Assembly: GCA_036495525.1 (NCBI GenBank)
Contig: DASXMR010000048.1
Coordinates: forward strand, 1-58,498
DNA: 58,498 bases
Source: DASXMR01 sp036495525
GTDB lineage: Bacteria; Actinomycetota; Actinomycetes; Streptosporangiales; Streptosporangiaceae
Direction: 5' to 3'
Below, piece after piece: positions 51,451 through 58,498 of the stretch (positions are counted from its first letter, which is position 1; the number at the start of each line of letters is the position of its first letter). A program made the translations under genes and the position numbers. The notes below the pieces were generated by a model, which ran no database searches, was not told the DNA's origin, and saw only the letters and a list, made by a program, of their open reading frames with translations.

Positions 51451-54285
51451 GTGACCGACGCAGAGCACAGGCAGCTGCCGCCGCAGTACGCGCCCGGCGA
51501 GGTGGAGACCCGCCGGTACGAGGCATGGGCCGCCGCCGGCTACTTCACCGCCAACGCGGCGTCCGGCAAGCCCCCGTACAGCATCGTGATCCCGCCGCCC
51601 AACGTCACCGGCTCGCTGCACATCGGCCACGCGCTCGACCACACGCTCATCGACGCCCTGGTGCGCCGGCGCCGGATGCAGGGCTACAACGCGCTATGGC
51701 TGCCCGGCATGGACCACGCCGGAATCGCCACCCAGAACGTGGTGGAGCGGGAGATTGCCGCCGATGGCCTCAGCCGGCACGACCTCGGCCGGGAGGCGTT
51801 CGTCGAGCGAGTCTGGCGGTGGAAGGCTTCCTCGGGCGGCGCGATCCTCGGCCAGATGCGGCGGCTTGGCGACAGCGTCGACTGGACCCGCGAGCGGTTC
51901 ACCATGGACGAGGGCCTGTCCCGCGCGGTGCAGACCATCTTCAAGCGGCTCTACGACGACGGGCTGATCTACCGGGCGCAGCGGATCATCAACTGGTGCC
52001 CGCGGTGCATGACCGCGCTGTCCGACATCGAGGTGGATCACGCCGAGGATGAGGGCGAGCTGGTCTCGGTCCGCTACGGCGACGGCGACGACTCGGTCGT
52101 GGTCGCGACCACCAGGGTCGAGACGATGCTCGGCGATACCGCCGTCGCCGTGCACCCCGACGATCCGCGGTACGCGCGCCTGGTCGGCACCTCCGTGCAG
52201 CTTCCGCTCACCGGCCGGGCGATACCCGTCGTCGCCGACCCGCACGTCGACCCGGAGTTCGGTACCGGCGCGGTCAAGGTGACCCCGGCGCACGACCCGG
52301 ATGACTTCGAGATCGGCCGGCGGCACGACCTGCCGGCCCTGGTGATCATGGATGAGCGCGGCGTGATCACCGCGCACGGGCCGTTCGAGGGCCTGGACCG
52401 GTTCGAGGCCAGGCCTGCCGTGCTCGCCGCGCTGCGCCAGCAGGGCCGGGTCGTCGCCGAGCGGCGCCCGTACCTGCACGCGGTCGGGCACTGCGACCGG
52501 TGCGGCACCACCGTCGAGCCGCGGCTGTCACTGCAGTGGTTCGTCCGGGTCGAGCCGCTGGCCAAGGCCGCCGGCGACGCGGTGCGCGACGGCCGGGTCC
52601 GGATCTCGCCGCCGGAGATGGCCGCGCGCTACTTCGACTGGGTCGACGACATGCACGACTGGTGCATCAGCCGCCAGCTGTGGTGGGGCCACCGCATCCC
52701 GGTCTGGTACGGGCCGGCGGGCGAGGTCGTCGCCGTCGGACCGGGGGAGGACCCGCCGTCCGGCGAGGGCTGGCGGCAGGACCCCGACGTGCTCGACACC
52801 TGGTTCTCGTCGGCGCTGTGGCCCTGCTCCACGCTGGGCTGGCCGGATGACACCGAGGACCTGGCCGCCTTCTACCCCACCAGCGTGCTGGTCACGGCCT
52901 ACGACATCCTGTTCTTCTGGGTGGCCCGGATGATGATGTTCGGCCTCTACGCCATGTCACAGCGCGAGCCGGCCCAGGCGGTCCCGTTCCGGGACATCGC
53001 CCTGCACGGCCTGGTGCGGGACCAGCACGGCAAGAAGATGTCCAAGTCGCTGGGCAACACCGTGGACCCGCTGGACTGGATCGACCGGTTCGGCGCCGAC
53101 GCCACCCGGTTCACCCTGGCCCGCGGGGCCAGCCCAGGCAGCGACGTGGCGGTCAGCGAGGAATGGGTCACCGGGTCCAGGAACTTCTGCAACAAGCTGT
53201 GGAACGCGACCCGCTTCGCGCTGCTGAACGGCGCGACCGTGCCGCGGGCGCTGCCGGATCCGGGGCAGATGCCGACCGCGGCCCGCTGGATCCTGTCCCG
53301 GCTGTCCGCCGTGACTGCCGAGTCTGACCAGCTCTTCGAGCGTTATGAGTTCGGCAAGGTGTGCGAGCTGCTGTACCACTTCGCCTGGGACGAGGTGTGC
53401 GACTGGTACCTGGAGCTGGCCAAGCCGGCCCTGTCCGGGCCAGCAGAGCCCGGGCCGCCCGCAGGCGAAGCCGGCTCAGCCAGCCCCGCCGGCGAAGCCG
53501 GCCCAGCCAGCACGCAGACGGCGGCCGGGGTCACGCGTGAGGTGCTCGGCTACGTGCTGGACCGGCTGCTGAAGCTGCTCCACCCGGTCATGCCGTTCGT
53601 CACCGAGGAGTTGTGGACCGCGCTCACCGGCGGGGACAGCATCATGATCGCCCCGTGGCCTGGAGAGGGCGCCGGGACGGCCGGTGGTGTGGCGGCCGGT
53701 GGTGTGGCGGCCGGTGGTGTGGCGGCCGTCGGTGGGGAGGGCCGTGACGGTACGGCGGCGGCCTTCCGGGACGCGGCCGCGGAAGCGGAGATCGGGTCGC
53801 TGATGCGGCTGGTCACCGAGGTCCGCCGGTTCCGCTCCGACCAGGGGCTGCGCCCCGGTCAGCAGGTGCCCGCGGTGCTGGCCGGGATCGGGGGGACCCG
53901 GCTCGCGCCGCACGAGGGCAGCATCCGGTCGCTGCTGCGGCTGACCGCGCCCGGCGACAGCTTCACGGCCACCGCGTCCGTGCTGGCCGAGGGCATCACC
54001 GTGGAACTCGACACCGCCGCCGGGATCGACGTGGCCGCGGAGCGCCGCCGGCTGGACAAGGACCTCGCCGCCGCCCGCAAGGAGGCGGACCAGGCCGGGC
54101 GCAAGCTGGGCAACGAGTCCTTCCTGGCCAAGGCACCCGCCGACGTGGTGGCCAAGACCCGCGAGCGGCTCGAGGCGGCGCACGCCGACATCGAGCGGAT
54201 CAGCGGCCGGCTCGCCGCCCTGCCGGCGGCGGGCCCGGGACCGGCGGACGCAGGATCGGCGGAGAAGGGCCAGGGGGACGGTTGA
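51451..54285 (+). CDS. valS: Valine-tRNA ligase
   Basis: A 944-aa class I synthetase. HIGH motif SLHIGHALDH (about 55-60), the editing domain with TTRVETMLGDTAVAVHPDD, KMSKS in KKMSKSLGNTVDP (about 529-533), then the anticodon domain and the C-terminal coiled coil (RRLDKDLAAARKEADQAGRK). Two low-complexity inserts interrupt the anticodon domain: PAGEAG-type at about 670-690 and AGGVA repeats at about 743-760. GTG 51451 is used because the earlier sequence does not match the family. Confidence 0.95.
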   Translation: MTDAEHRQLPPQYAPGEVETRRYEAWAAAGYFTANAASGKPPYSIVIPPPNVTGSLHIGHALDHTLIDALVRRRRMQGYNALWLPGMDHAGIATQNVVEREIAADGLSRHDLGREAFVERVWRWKASSGGAILGQMRRLGDSVDWTRERFTMDEGLSRAVQTIFKRLYDDGLIYRAQRIINWCPRCMTALSDIEVDHAEDEGELVSVRYGDGDDSVVVATTRVETMLGDTAVAVHPDDPRYARLVGTSVQLPLTGRAIPVVADPHVDPEFGTGAVKVTPAHDPDDFEIGRRHDLPALVIMDERGVITAHGPFEGLDRFEARPAVLAALRQQGRVVAERRPYLHAVGHCDRCGTTVEPRLSLQWFVRVEPLAKAAGDAVRDGRVRISPPEMAARYFDWVDDMHDWCISRQLWWGHRIPVWYGPAGEVVAVGPGEDPPSGEGWRQDPDVLDTWFSSALWPCSTLGWPDDTEDLAAFYPTSVLVTAYDILFFWVARMMMFGLYAMSQREPAQAVPFRDIALHGLVRDQHGKKMSKSLGNTVDPLDWIDRFGADATRFTLARGASPGSDVAVSEEWVTGSRNFCNKLWNATRFALLNGATVPRALPDPGQMPTAARWILSRLSAVTAESDQLFERYEFGKVCELLYHFAWDEVCDWYLELAKPALSGPAEPGPPAGEAGSASPAGEAGPASTQTAAGVTREVLGYVLDRLLKLLHPVMPFVTEELWTALTGGDSIMIAPWPGEGAGTAGGVAAGGVAAGGVAAVGGEGRDGTAAAFRDAAAEAEIGSLMRLVTEVRRFRSDQGLRPGQQVPAVLAGIGGTRLAPHEGSIRSLLRLTAPGDSFTATASVLAEGITVELDTAAGIDVAAERRRLDKDLAAARKEADQAGRKLGNESFLAKAPADVVAKTRERLEAAHADIERISGRLAALPAAGPGPADAGSAEKGQGDG
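53681..53725 (+). repeat. Three perfect 15-bp tandem repeats inside valS
   Basis: The unit CCGGTGGTGTGGCGG occurs three times without change, adding AGGVA-type five-residue units to the anticodon-binding part of ValS. Perfect identity suggests recent expansion. Confidence 0.85.
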
Positions 54286-55973
54286 GCATCCAGGATGAGC
54301 TGCGCGAGGCCGAGGGCGAGATCCTCGCGCGGCGTCCTGAGCACGCGATCGAGCCGACCCTGGAACGGATGGCCGCGCTCGTCTCGGTGCTCGGTGACCC
54401 GCAGCGCTCCTACCCGGTTATCCACATCACCGGCACGAATGGCAAGACCTCGACCGCCCGGATGATCGAGAGCCTGCTGCGCGCGCGGGGCCTGCGCACC
54501 GGCCTGTTCACCAGCCCGCACCTGTCCTCCATCCGGGAACGCATCGTCGTGGACGGCCAGCCGGTCTCCGCCGAGACCTTCGTGGCCGCGTACGAGGAGC
54601 TGGCGCCCTACCTGGCCATGGTCGACGGGCAGCAGGCTACCCAGCTGTCCTTCTTCGAGGTCCTGACCGGCATGGCCTTCGCCATCTTCGCCGACGTCCC
54701 GGTGGACGTGGCCGTCGTCGAGGTCGGGCTGGGCGGCACCTGGGACGCGACCAACATCGCCGACGGCGCCGTGGCCGTGGTCACCCCGATCTCCCTCGAC
54801 CACACCGCCTACCTGGGCGGCACGGTGGAGGAGATCGCGACGGACAAGGCCGGGATCATCAAGCCCGGCGCGGTGGCCGTGCTGGCCCAGCAGCCGCTCC
54901 CGGCGGCGGAGGCGCTGCTGCGCCGGGCCGTCACGGTCGGGGCCAGCGTGGTCCGCGAGGGGCTGGAGTTCGGGGTCCTCAACCGTGATCTGGCGGTCGG
55001 CGGCCAGCGGCTGGACCTGCGCGGGCTGCGCGGCGACTACACCGACATCGTGCTGCCGCTGTTCGGGGCCTACCAGGCCGGTAACGCGGCCGTGGCGCTG
55101 GCCGCGGTCGAGGCGTTCGCCGCCGGGACACCGCTGGCTGGGCAGTCGGCCGATCTGGAGGCGGACCAGGCCGACGAGACCGCGGGCTGGCCCCCGGAGG
55201 ACGAGGATTCCGGGTCCTCGGCCGCCGCGGATGCGCGCCTGGCTGATCTTGATGACGACAGGCCCGTGGTTCCGCCGGCCCGGGCCGCCGCGGATGACGA
55301 CGAGCCACCCGGCGCGCTGGGGCAGGATCTGGTGCGGGAAGGCTTCGCGCAGGTCACATCGCCGGGGCGGCTCGAGGTGGTGCGGCGCAGCCCGGTGGTG
55401 ATCCTGGACGCGGCGCATAATCCGGCGGGCATGGAAGCCGCGATGGAAGCCCTCACCGAGGCGTTCACGTTCGCGGCGGTCATCGGGGTGCTGGCGGTCA
55501 GCGAGGACAAGGACGTGGCCGGGATCCTCGACCAGATGGAGCCGGTGATCTCCGAGCTGGTGGTGACGCAGAACTCATCTGATCGGTCCATGGACCCGGA
55601 CAAGCTGGGCGAGCTGGCCGCGTCGCTGTTCGGGGCCGAGCGGGTCCATGTGGCCCGGCGGCTCGATGACGCCCTGGAGATGGCGGTGGGCCTGGCCGAC
55701 GACGCGTCCGGCGAGGACGGGCTGACCCTCACCGGGGTGCTGGTCACCGGGTCGGTCGTCACCGCGGGGGACGCCCGGCTCCTGCTCGCCCCGGACCGCG
55801 TCGAGGTGGACCGCGCGGACGCGCACCGCGCGGAACAGGATCGCCTGGACCGCGAGGAGCGCGACCGCGAGGAGCGCGAGGACTGGGCCAGCGAGGACCA
55901 GGACCGCGAGGATCGCGAGGAGCGCGAAGACCGCGAGCATCGCGATCCTGAGGGGGCGGCGGGGGAGGAATGA
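54282..55973 (+). CDS. folC: Folylpolyglutamate/dihydrofolate synthase
   Basis: A 563-aa Mur-ligase-like enzyme that adds glutamate to folates. P-loop HITGTNGKTSTARMIESLL (about 51-58), FTSPHLSSIRERIVVDG, the metal-binding EVGLGGTWDATN, and SLDHTAYLGGTVEEIATDKA are typical; the C-domain has ILDAAHNPAGMEAAMEAL. An acidic insert of about 60 residues (about 290-350) separates the domains, and the last 60 residues are Asp/Glu/Arg repeats. TTG 54282 overlaps the valS stop by 4 bp. Confidence 0.93.
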   Translation: MSIQDELREAEGEILARRPEHAIEPTLERMAALVSVLGDPQRSYPVIHITGTNGKTSTARMIESLLRARGLRTGLFTSPHLSSIRERIVVDGQPVSAETFVAAYEELAPYLAMVDGQQATQLSFFEVLTGMAFAIFADVPVDVAVVEVGLGGTWDATNIADGAVAVVTPISLDHTAYLGGTVEEIATDKAGIIKPGAVAVLAQQPLPAAEALLRRAVTVGASVVREGLEFGVLNRDLAVGGQRLDLRGLRGDYTDIVLPLFGAYQAGNAAVALAAVEAFAAGTPLAGQSADLEADQADETAGWPPEDEDSGSSAAADARLADLDDDRPVVPPARAAADDDEPPGALGQDLVREGFAQVTSPGRLEVVRRSPVVILDAAHNPAGMEAAMEALTEAFTFAAVIGVLAVSEDKDVAGILDQMEPVISELVVTQNSSDRSMDPDKLGELAASLFGAERVHVARRLDDALEMAVGLADDASGEDGLTLTGVLVTGSVVTAGDARLLLAPDRVEVDRADAHRAEQDRLDREERDREEREDWASEDQDREDREEREDREHRDPEGAAGEE

Positions 55974-55983
55974 GGGGGCCCAG

Positions 55984-56298
55984 ATGAGACGACTCTGCGC
56001 CACCGTCCTGGTCATGGAGGCGATCGTAATCGGCCTGGCCATCCCGGTGGCCATCACCATCGGGCACGCCTCGCACGCCGCCGGGTATGCGGGCGGCGGG
56101 CTGGCGGTGGCCGCGGTACTGCTGGCGGGGGTGGTCGGCCGCCCGCGCATGCCATGGGCCCTGATCGCCGGCAGCGTGCTCCAGGTCCTGATCATCGCGG
56201 CCGGCGTGCTGGTCCCGGCCATGTACGCGCTCGGCGTCATCTTCGCCGGGTTCTGGATCCTGGCTATCTGGATGGGGCGCCGCTACCAAACTCCCTGA
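55984..56298 (+). CDS. DUF4233 family membrane protein
   Basis: A 104-aa protein with four hydrophobic segments (CATVLVMEAIVIGLAIPVAI, GGGLAVAAVLLAGVV, WALIAGSVLQVLIIAAGVLV, ALGVIFAGFWILAIWMG). DUF4233 genes sit after folC in many actinomycetes; function unknown. ATG 55984 follows the folC stop by 10 bases. Its 3' end overlaps the convergent kinase-like gene by 35 bp. Confidence 0.87.
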   Translation: MRRLCATVLVMEAIVIGLAIPVAITIGHASHAAGYAGGGLAVAAVLLAGVVGRPRMPWALIAGSVLQVLIIAAGVLVPAMYALGVIFAGFWILAIWMGRRYQTP

Positions 56299-57733
56299 GC
56301 GGCGCCCTCCAGATCAGCCTGGCCTCGCCGCTCGCCGCGACCTCGGTCGCCACCGTGCCGCCGACCTGGTCAGCCCGGGCGCGCAGCGCAGGCAAGGCCG
56401 GCCCGTCGCCGTCGGACCGGGCCGTCCACCGGGTGCCGTCATCGGTGATGGTCAGCGTGACCGCCTCGTGGTCGGCGGCCACCGCCACGGCCACCTGGGT
56501 GGCCTGCGCGCCGGCGCCACTGCCCGCCAGCCCCTCCCGCAGCACCCCCAGCAGCTGCCGGGCGGCTGGCGGGGGCACCGCGGTGTCCAGCGGCCCTTCC
56601 AGGGTTACCTCGGGCACCACGCCGAGCCTCGGGGTCAGCTCGCGGGACACGTCGAGGATGCTGCGCCGCAGGCCGCGGGCGGGCGCCCCGTGCGCCGGGT
56701 CGAAGATGGACTGCCGGAGCAGCGTGATGGACTCGTCCAGGTCCTGGACCACCTGGCTGATCCGGTCGGCTACCTCGGGACGGCCGCCGAGCAGGCCGAC
56801 CGTGCCCTGCAGCGACAGGCCCGACGCGAACAGCCGCTGCACCACCGTGTCGTGCAGGCTGGCGGCGATGCGGTCACGGTCGGCCAGGATGCTCATCTCG
56901 CGCAGGCTCTCCTGCATCAGGGCGGCCTGCAGGCGGGACCGGCGGATCCGGGCGCGCAGCCCGTGCCCTGCCACCGCGATCATGGCGGCCAGCGCCGCCC
57001 AGGAGATCATCCGGCGGATGAGCACGGCCGGGCTGGCCATGTCGGGCATCAGCGAGATGGTCAGCACTACGGCCAGGGCGGCCGCGCTCACGTAGAGCGA
57101 TTCCCAGCGCGTGTGGAAGAGCGCGGCCCAGATGATCGGGCTGAGCAGGATGAGCAGGATCCCGGAGTACGTCCCGCCGGCCGCCTGGGCCAGCGGGAGT
57201 ACCGACGCGGTGTACAGCAGCGGGACGGCCACGTCACACCAGGCCGGGAGGCGGTCCCAGGGCACCAGCAGGACGAGGGCCGCGGTGGTGGCCAGGATCA
57301 GCGCGCTGGCGATCGCCTGCGGGAGCGAGGCCGGCCCGGGCGGCAGCGCCAGGCTCGCCTCGGCCAGGCAGGCGAGTATGGCGAACGGCGCGATCCTGGC
57401 CAGCAGCCCATCCCGGCGCAGGGGCGGCCCGGAGGCGTCCGTCAGCGGATCCGCGGCGTCCTGCGCGTCCGCGAGCAGGTCAGCGGGATCCTGCACGTCC
57501 GCGAGCAGGTCCGCGGGGGCGGAGGCGCCGTTCAGCGGGCCAGCGGAGGTGCCCGCCGGCGGCCCGGCGGAGGCGCCCGCCAGCGGGCCGGCGGATGCGC
57601 CCGCCAGCGGGCCTGCGGACGGGGCCGCCGGCGGCGCCGCGGAAGCGGCCGCGAGCGGCTCTGCGGGGCCGAAGGTGCCGGTCAGCAGCTCTGCCGAGCG
57701 GGGGGCGATGCGGGGACCAGTCTGTTCTTCCAC
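56264..57733 (-). CDS. NarL-type sensor histidine kinase-like protein, degenerate ATPase
   Basis: A 489-aa protein. The first 100 residues are two kinds of tandem repeats (AGPLAGAS-type and ADLLADVQDP-type). Six hydrophobic segments follow (about 105-260), then a HisKA_3 dimerisation helix LADRDRIAASLHDTVVQRLF with the phospho-acceptor His near 294. The ATPase domain should show an N-box like EALSNVARHA but reads LREGLAGSGAGAQATQ, so the key Asn and the HA pair are lost. The DDGxG loop reads DDGTRW. Activity is doubtful. No response regulator is adjacent. It interrupts the usual DUF4233-ndk order. Confidence 0.78.
   Translation of the reverse strand: MEEQTGPRIAPRSAELLTGTFGPAEPLAAASAAPPAAPSAGPLAGASAGPLAGASAGPPAGTSAGPLNGASAPADLLADVQDPADLLADAQDAADPLTDASGPPLRRDGLLARIAPFAILACLAEASLALPPGPASLPQAIASALILATTAALVLLVPWDRLPAWCDVAVPLLYTASVLPLAQAAGGTYSGILLILLSPIIWAALFHTRWESLYVSAAALAVVLTISLMPDMASPAVLIRRMISWAALAAMIAVAGHGLRARIRRSRLQAALMQESLREMSILADRDRIAASLHDTVVQRLFASGLSLQGTVGLLGGRPEVADRISQVVQDLDESITLLRQSIFDPAHGAPARGLRRSILDVSRELTPRLGVVPEVTLEGPLDTAVPPPAARQLLGVLREGLAGSGAGAQATQVAVAVAADHEAVTLTITDDGTRWTARSDGDGPALPALRARADQVGGTVATEVAASGEARLIWRAPLREFGSGAPSR
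57456..57660 (-). repeat. Tandem repeats in kinase-like N-terminus
   Basis: Two imperfect in-frame repeat families. At about 57456-57517 a unit of about 30 bp encodes ADLLADVQDP-like text two to three times. At about 57540-57640 a unit of about 24 bp encodes AGPLAGAS-like text four to five times. Confidence 0.65.
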
Positions 57734-58068
57734 CGTTCATCTGCTTATCGTCGCCGGGTGACGCTCCTCACGAGCTTGCCCCATAGGGAGGTCATATGTC
57801 CAGGTCAAGGCCTCAGGGCTGGCTTGAGCAAACGGGCCGTCATGTGATGGGGTCGGTACAGCACCGCCTGGCGGTGGAGTTACGTTACATTCGGCGGCTA
57901 CGCCCGCGTTGGGTTGGGCGCGCCGGCGTGACGGGGGCTGGGCCCGGGGACCGCATGTGTTGCGGACCCAGGACGATGCTGCGGCAACGGTAAGATCTGC
58001 CCGCGGCGGGATGGCCCTCGATCACACCGGGATCGGCACCGTTGCCACCGGCTAAGAGGAGCAAAGCA
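57734..58068. other. Divergent promoter region between kinase-like gene and ndk
   Basis: 335 bases. A short plus-strand frame from ATG 57796 (65 codons, AGGGAGG four bases upstream) has a passable ribosome site but Arg-rich composition and no recognisable family, so it is not called as a gene. TAAGAT at 57991-57996 could be a -10 element for ndk. No copy of the 17-bp operator was seen. Confidence 0.4.
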
Positions 58069-58479
58069 GTGAGTGAACGTACCCTGGTCCTAGTCAAGCC
58101 CGACGCGGTCCGGCGGGGGCTGATCGGGGAGGTCCTGTCCCGGATTGAGCACAAGGGCCTGCAGATCGCGGCCATGGACATGCGGGTCATTGCGCGGGAA
58201 ACGGCGGAAGCTCACTACAGCGAGCACGTAGGCAAGCCCTTCTTCCCGTCACTGATCGTGTTCATCACATCGGTGCCGCTCGTCGCCCTGGTCGTGCAGG
58301 GTCCCCGGGCCGTCGAGGCGTTCCGCGGACTGGCCGGCGCGACCGACCCGGTGCAGGCCGTCGCGGGCACTATCCGCGGGGATCACGCGTTGGATGTTCA
58401 GCAGAACATCGTGCACGGATCCGACTCGCCGGACTCGGCCGAACGGGAAATCAAGATCTTCTTTCCAGACCTCGTTTAG
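58069..58479 (+). CDS. ndk: Nucleoside diphosphate kinase
   Basis: A 136-aa enzyme that transfers phosphate from ATP to nucleoside diphosphates. ERTLVLVKPDAVRRGLIGEV opens the protein; the active-site His lies in QNIVHGSDSPDSAEREI (about residue 115). Length is normal for the family. GTG 58069 has AGAGGAG upstream. Residues PFFPSLIVFITSVPLVALVV are typical. It completes the valS-folC-DUF4233-ndk order, apart from the inserted antisense kinase-like gene. Confidence 0.95.
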   Translation: MSERTLVLVKPDAVRRGLIGEVLSRIEHKGLQIAAMDMRVIARETAEAHYSEHVGKPFFPSLIVFITSVPLVALVVQGPRAVEAFRGLAGATDPVQAVAGTIRGDHALDVQQNIVHGSDSPDSAEREIKIFFPDLV

Positions 58480-58498
58480 GCAGGCGGGCGCTGGTCGA

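Noticed and set aside
57796..57993. A 65-codon gene upstream of ndk
   Set aside because: It has a passable ribosome site but Arg-rich shadow-like composition and no recognisable family; it is only mentioned in the gap entry.

Overview
The window is high-GC DNA from an actinomycete. GTG and TTG starts are common, genes are packed with 4-bp stop/start overlaps, and two gene orders typical of Streptomyces-like bacteria are present: tig-clpP1-clpP2-clpX and valS-folC-DUF4233-ndk. The species cannot be named from the sequence. No rRNA, CRISPR array, transposase or phage gene was seen.

Layout. (1) 1-4.0 kb is an accessory, decaying stretch: tRNA-Gly(TCC), an 18-bp copy of its 3' part downstream, frameshifted or truncated genes, a small membrane protein, tRNA-Pro(TGG), an internally deleted alpha/beta hydrolase and a truncated haemoglobin. 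(2) 4.4-9.0 kb is an operon for a lipoprotein, a 915-aa FtsH-like AAA+ protease, an HExxH protein and a glutamine-cyclotransferase-like protein. (3) 9.0-13.8 kb is metal homeostasis: a Fur/Zur-type regulator and DUF2087 protein, divergent from a binding protein, an ATPase and two permeases, with a Zur-box-like palindrome just before the transporter start. (4) 13.7-39 kb is a stress and carbon island. It holds small DUF/SHOCT membrane proteins, a ClC channel and gluconokinase, three GH15 hydrolases, glucose-6-phosphate dehydrogenase, NADH dehydrogenase type II (frameshifted), DUF2252, a K+ channel with DUF389, an NlpC/P60 hydrolase, DUF1269, a GAP/LysE-like exporter, DUF7144, a 999-aa MalT/LAL-type LuxR regulator and HdeD. 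(5) 39-43.5 kb is the trigger factor/Clp protease locus. (6) 43.5-51.3 kb is a MacB/FtsX-type ABC operon with two ATPases and two large permeases. (7) 51.4-58.5 kb is valS-folC-DUF4233-ndk, interrupted by an antisense histidine-kinase-like gene whose ATP-binding motifs look degraded.

The most interesting observation is a recurrent 17-bp inverted repeat, TCACCCG-N3-CGGGTGA. It lies in almost every promoter region of the 13.7-39 kb island, often 45-100 bp before a start codon, and I did not notice it in the flanking intergenic regions. It appears to tie about 20 otherwise scattered genes into one local regulon. Three copies precede the LAL regulator itself, and its half-site GGGTGA resembles the MalT box core, so the encoded regulator is the natural candidate to bind it. 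If so, the regulon would join glucan/trehalose hydrolysis (three GH15), entry to the oxidative pentose phosphate route (zwf, gntK), NADH oxidation (ndh), ion channels and envelope/stress proteins.

Four genes appear broken by single-base losses, all in the same sense. These may be assembly errors rather than true mutations.
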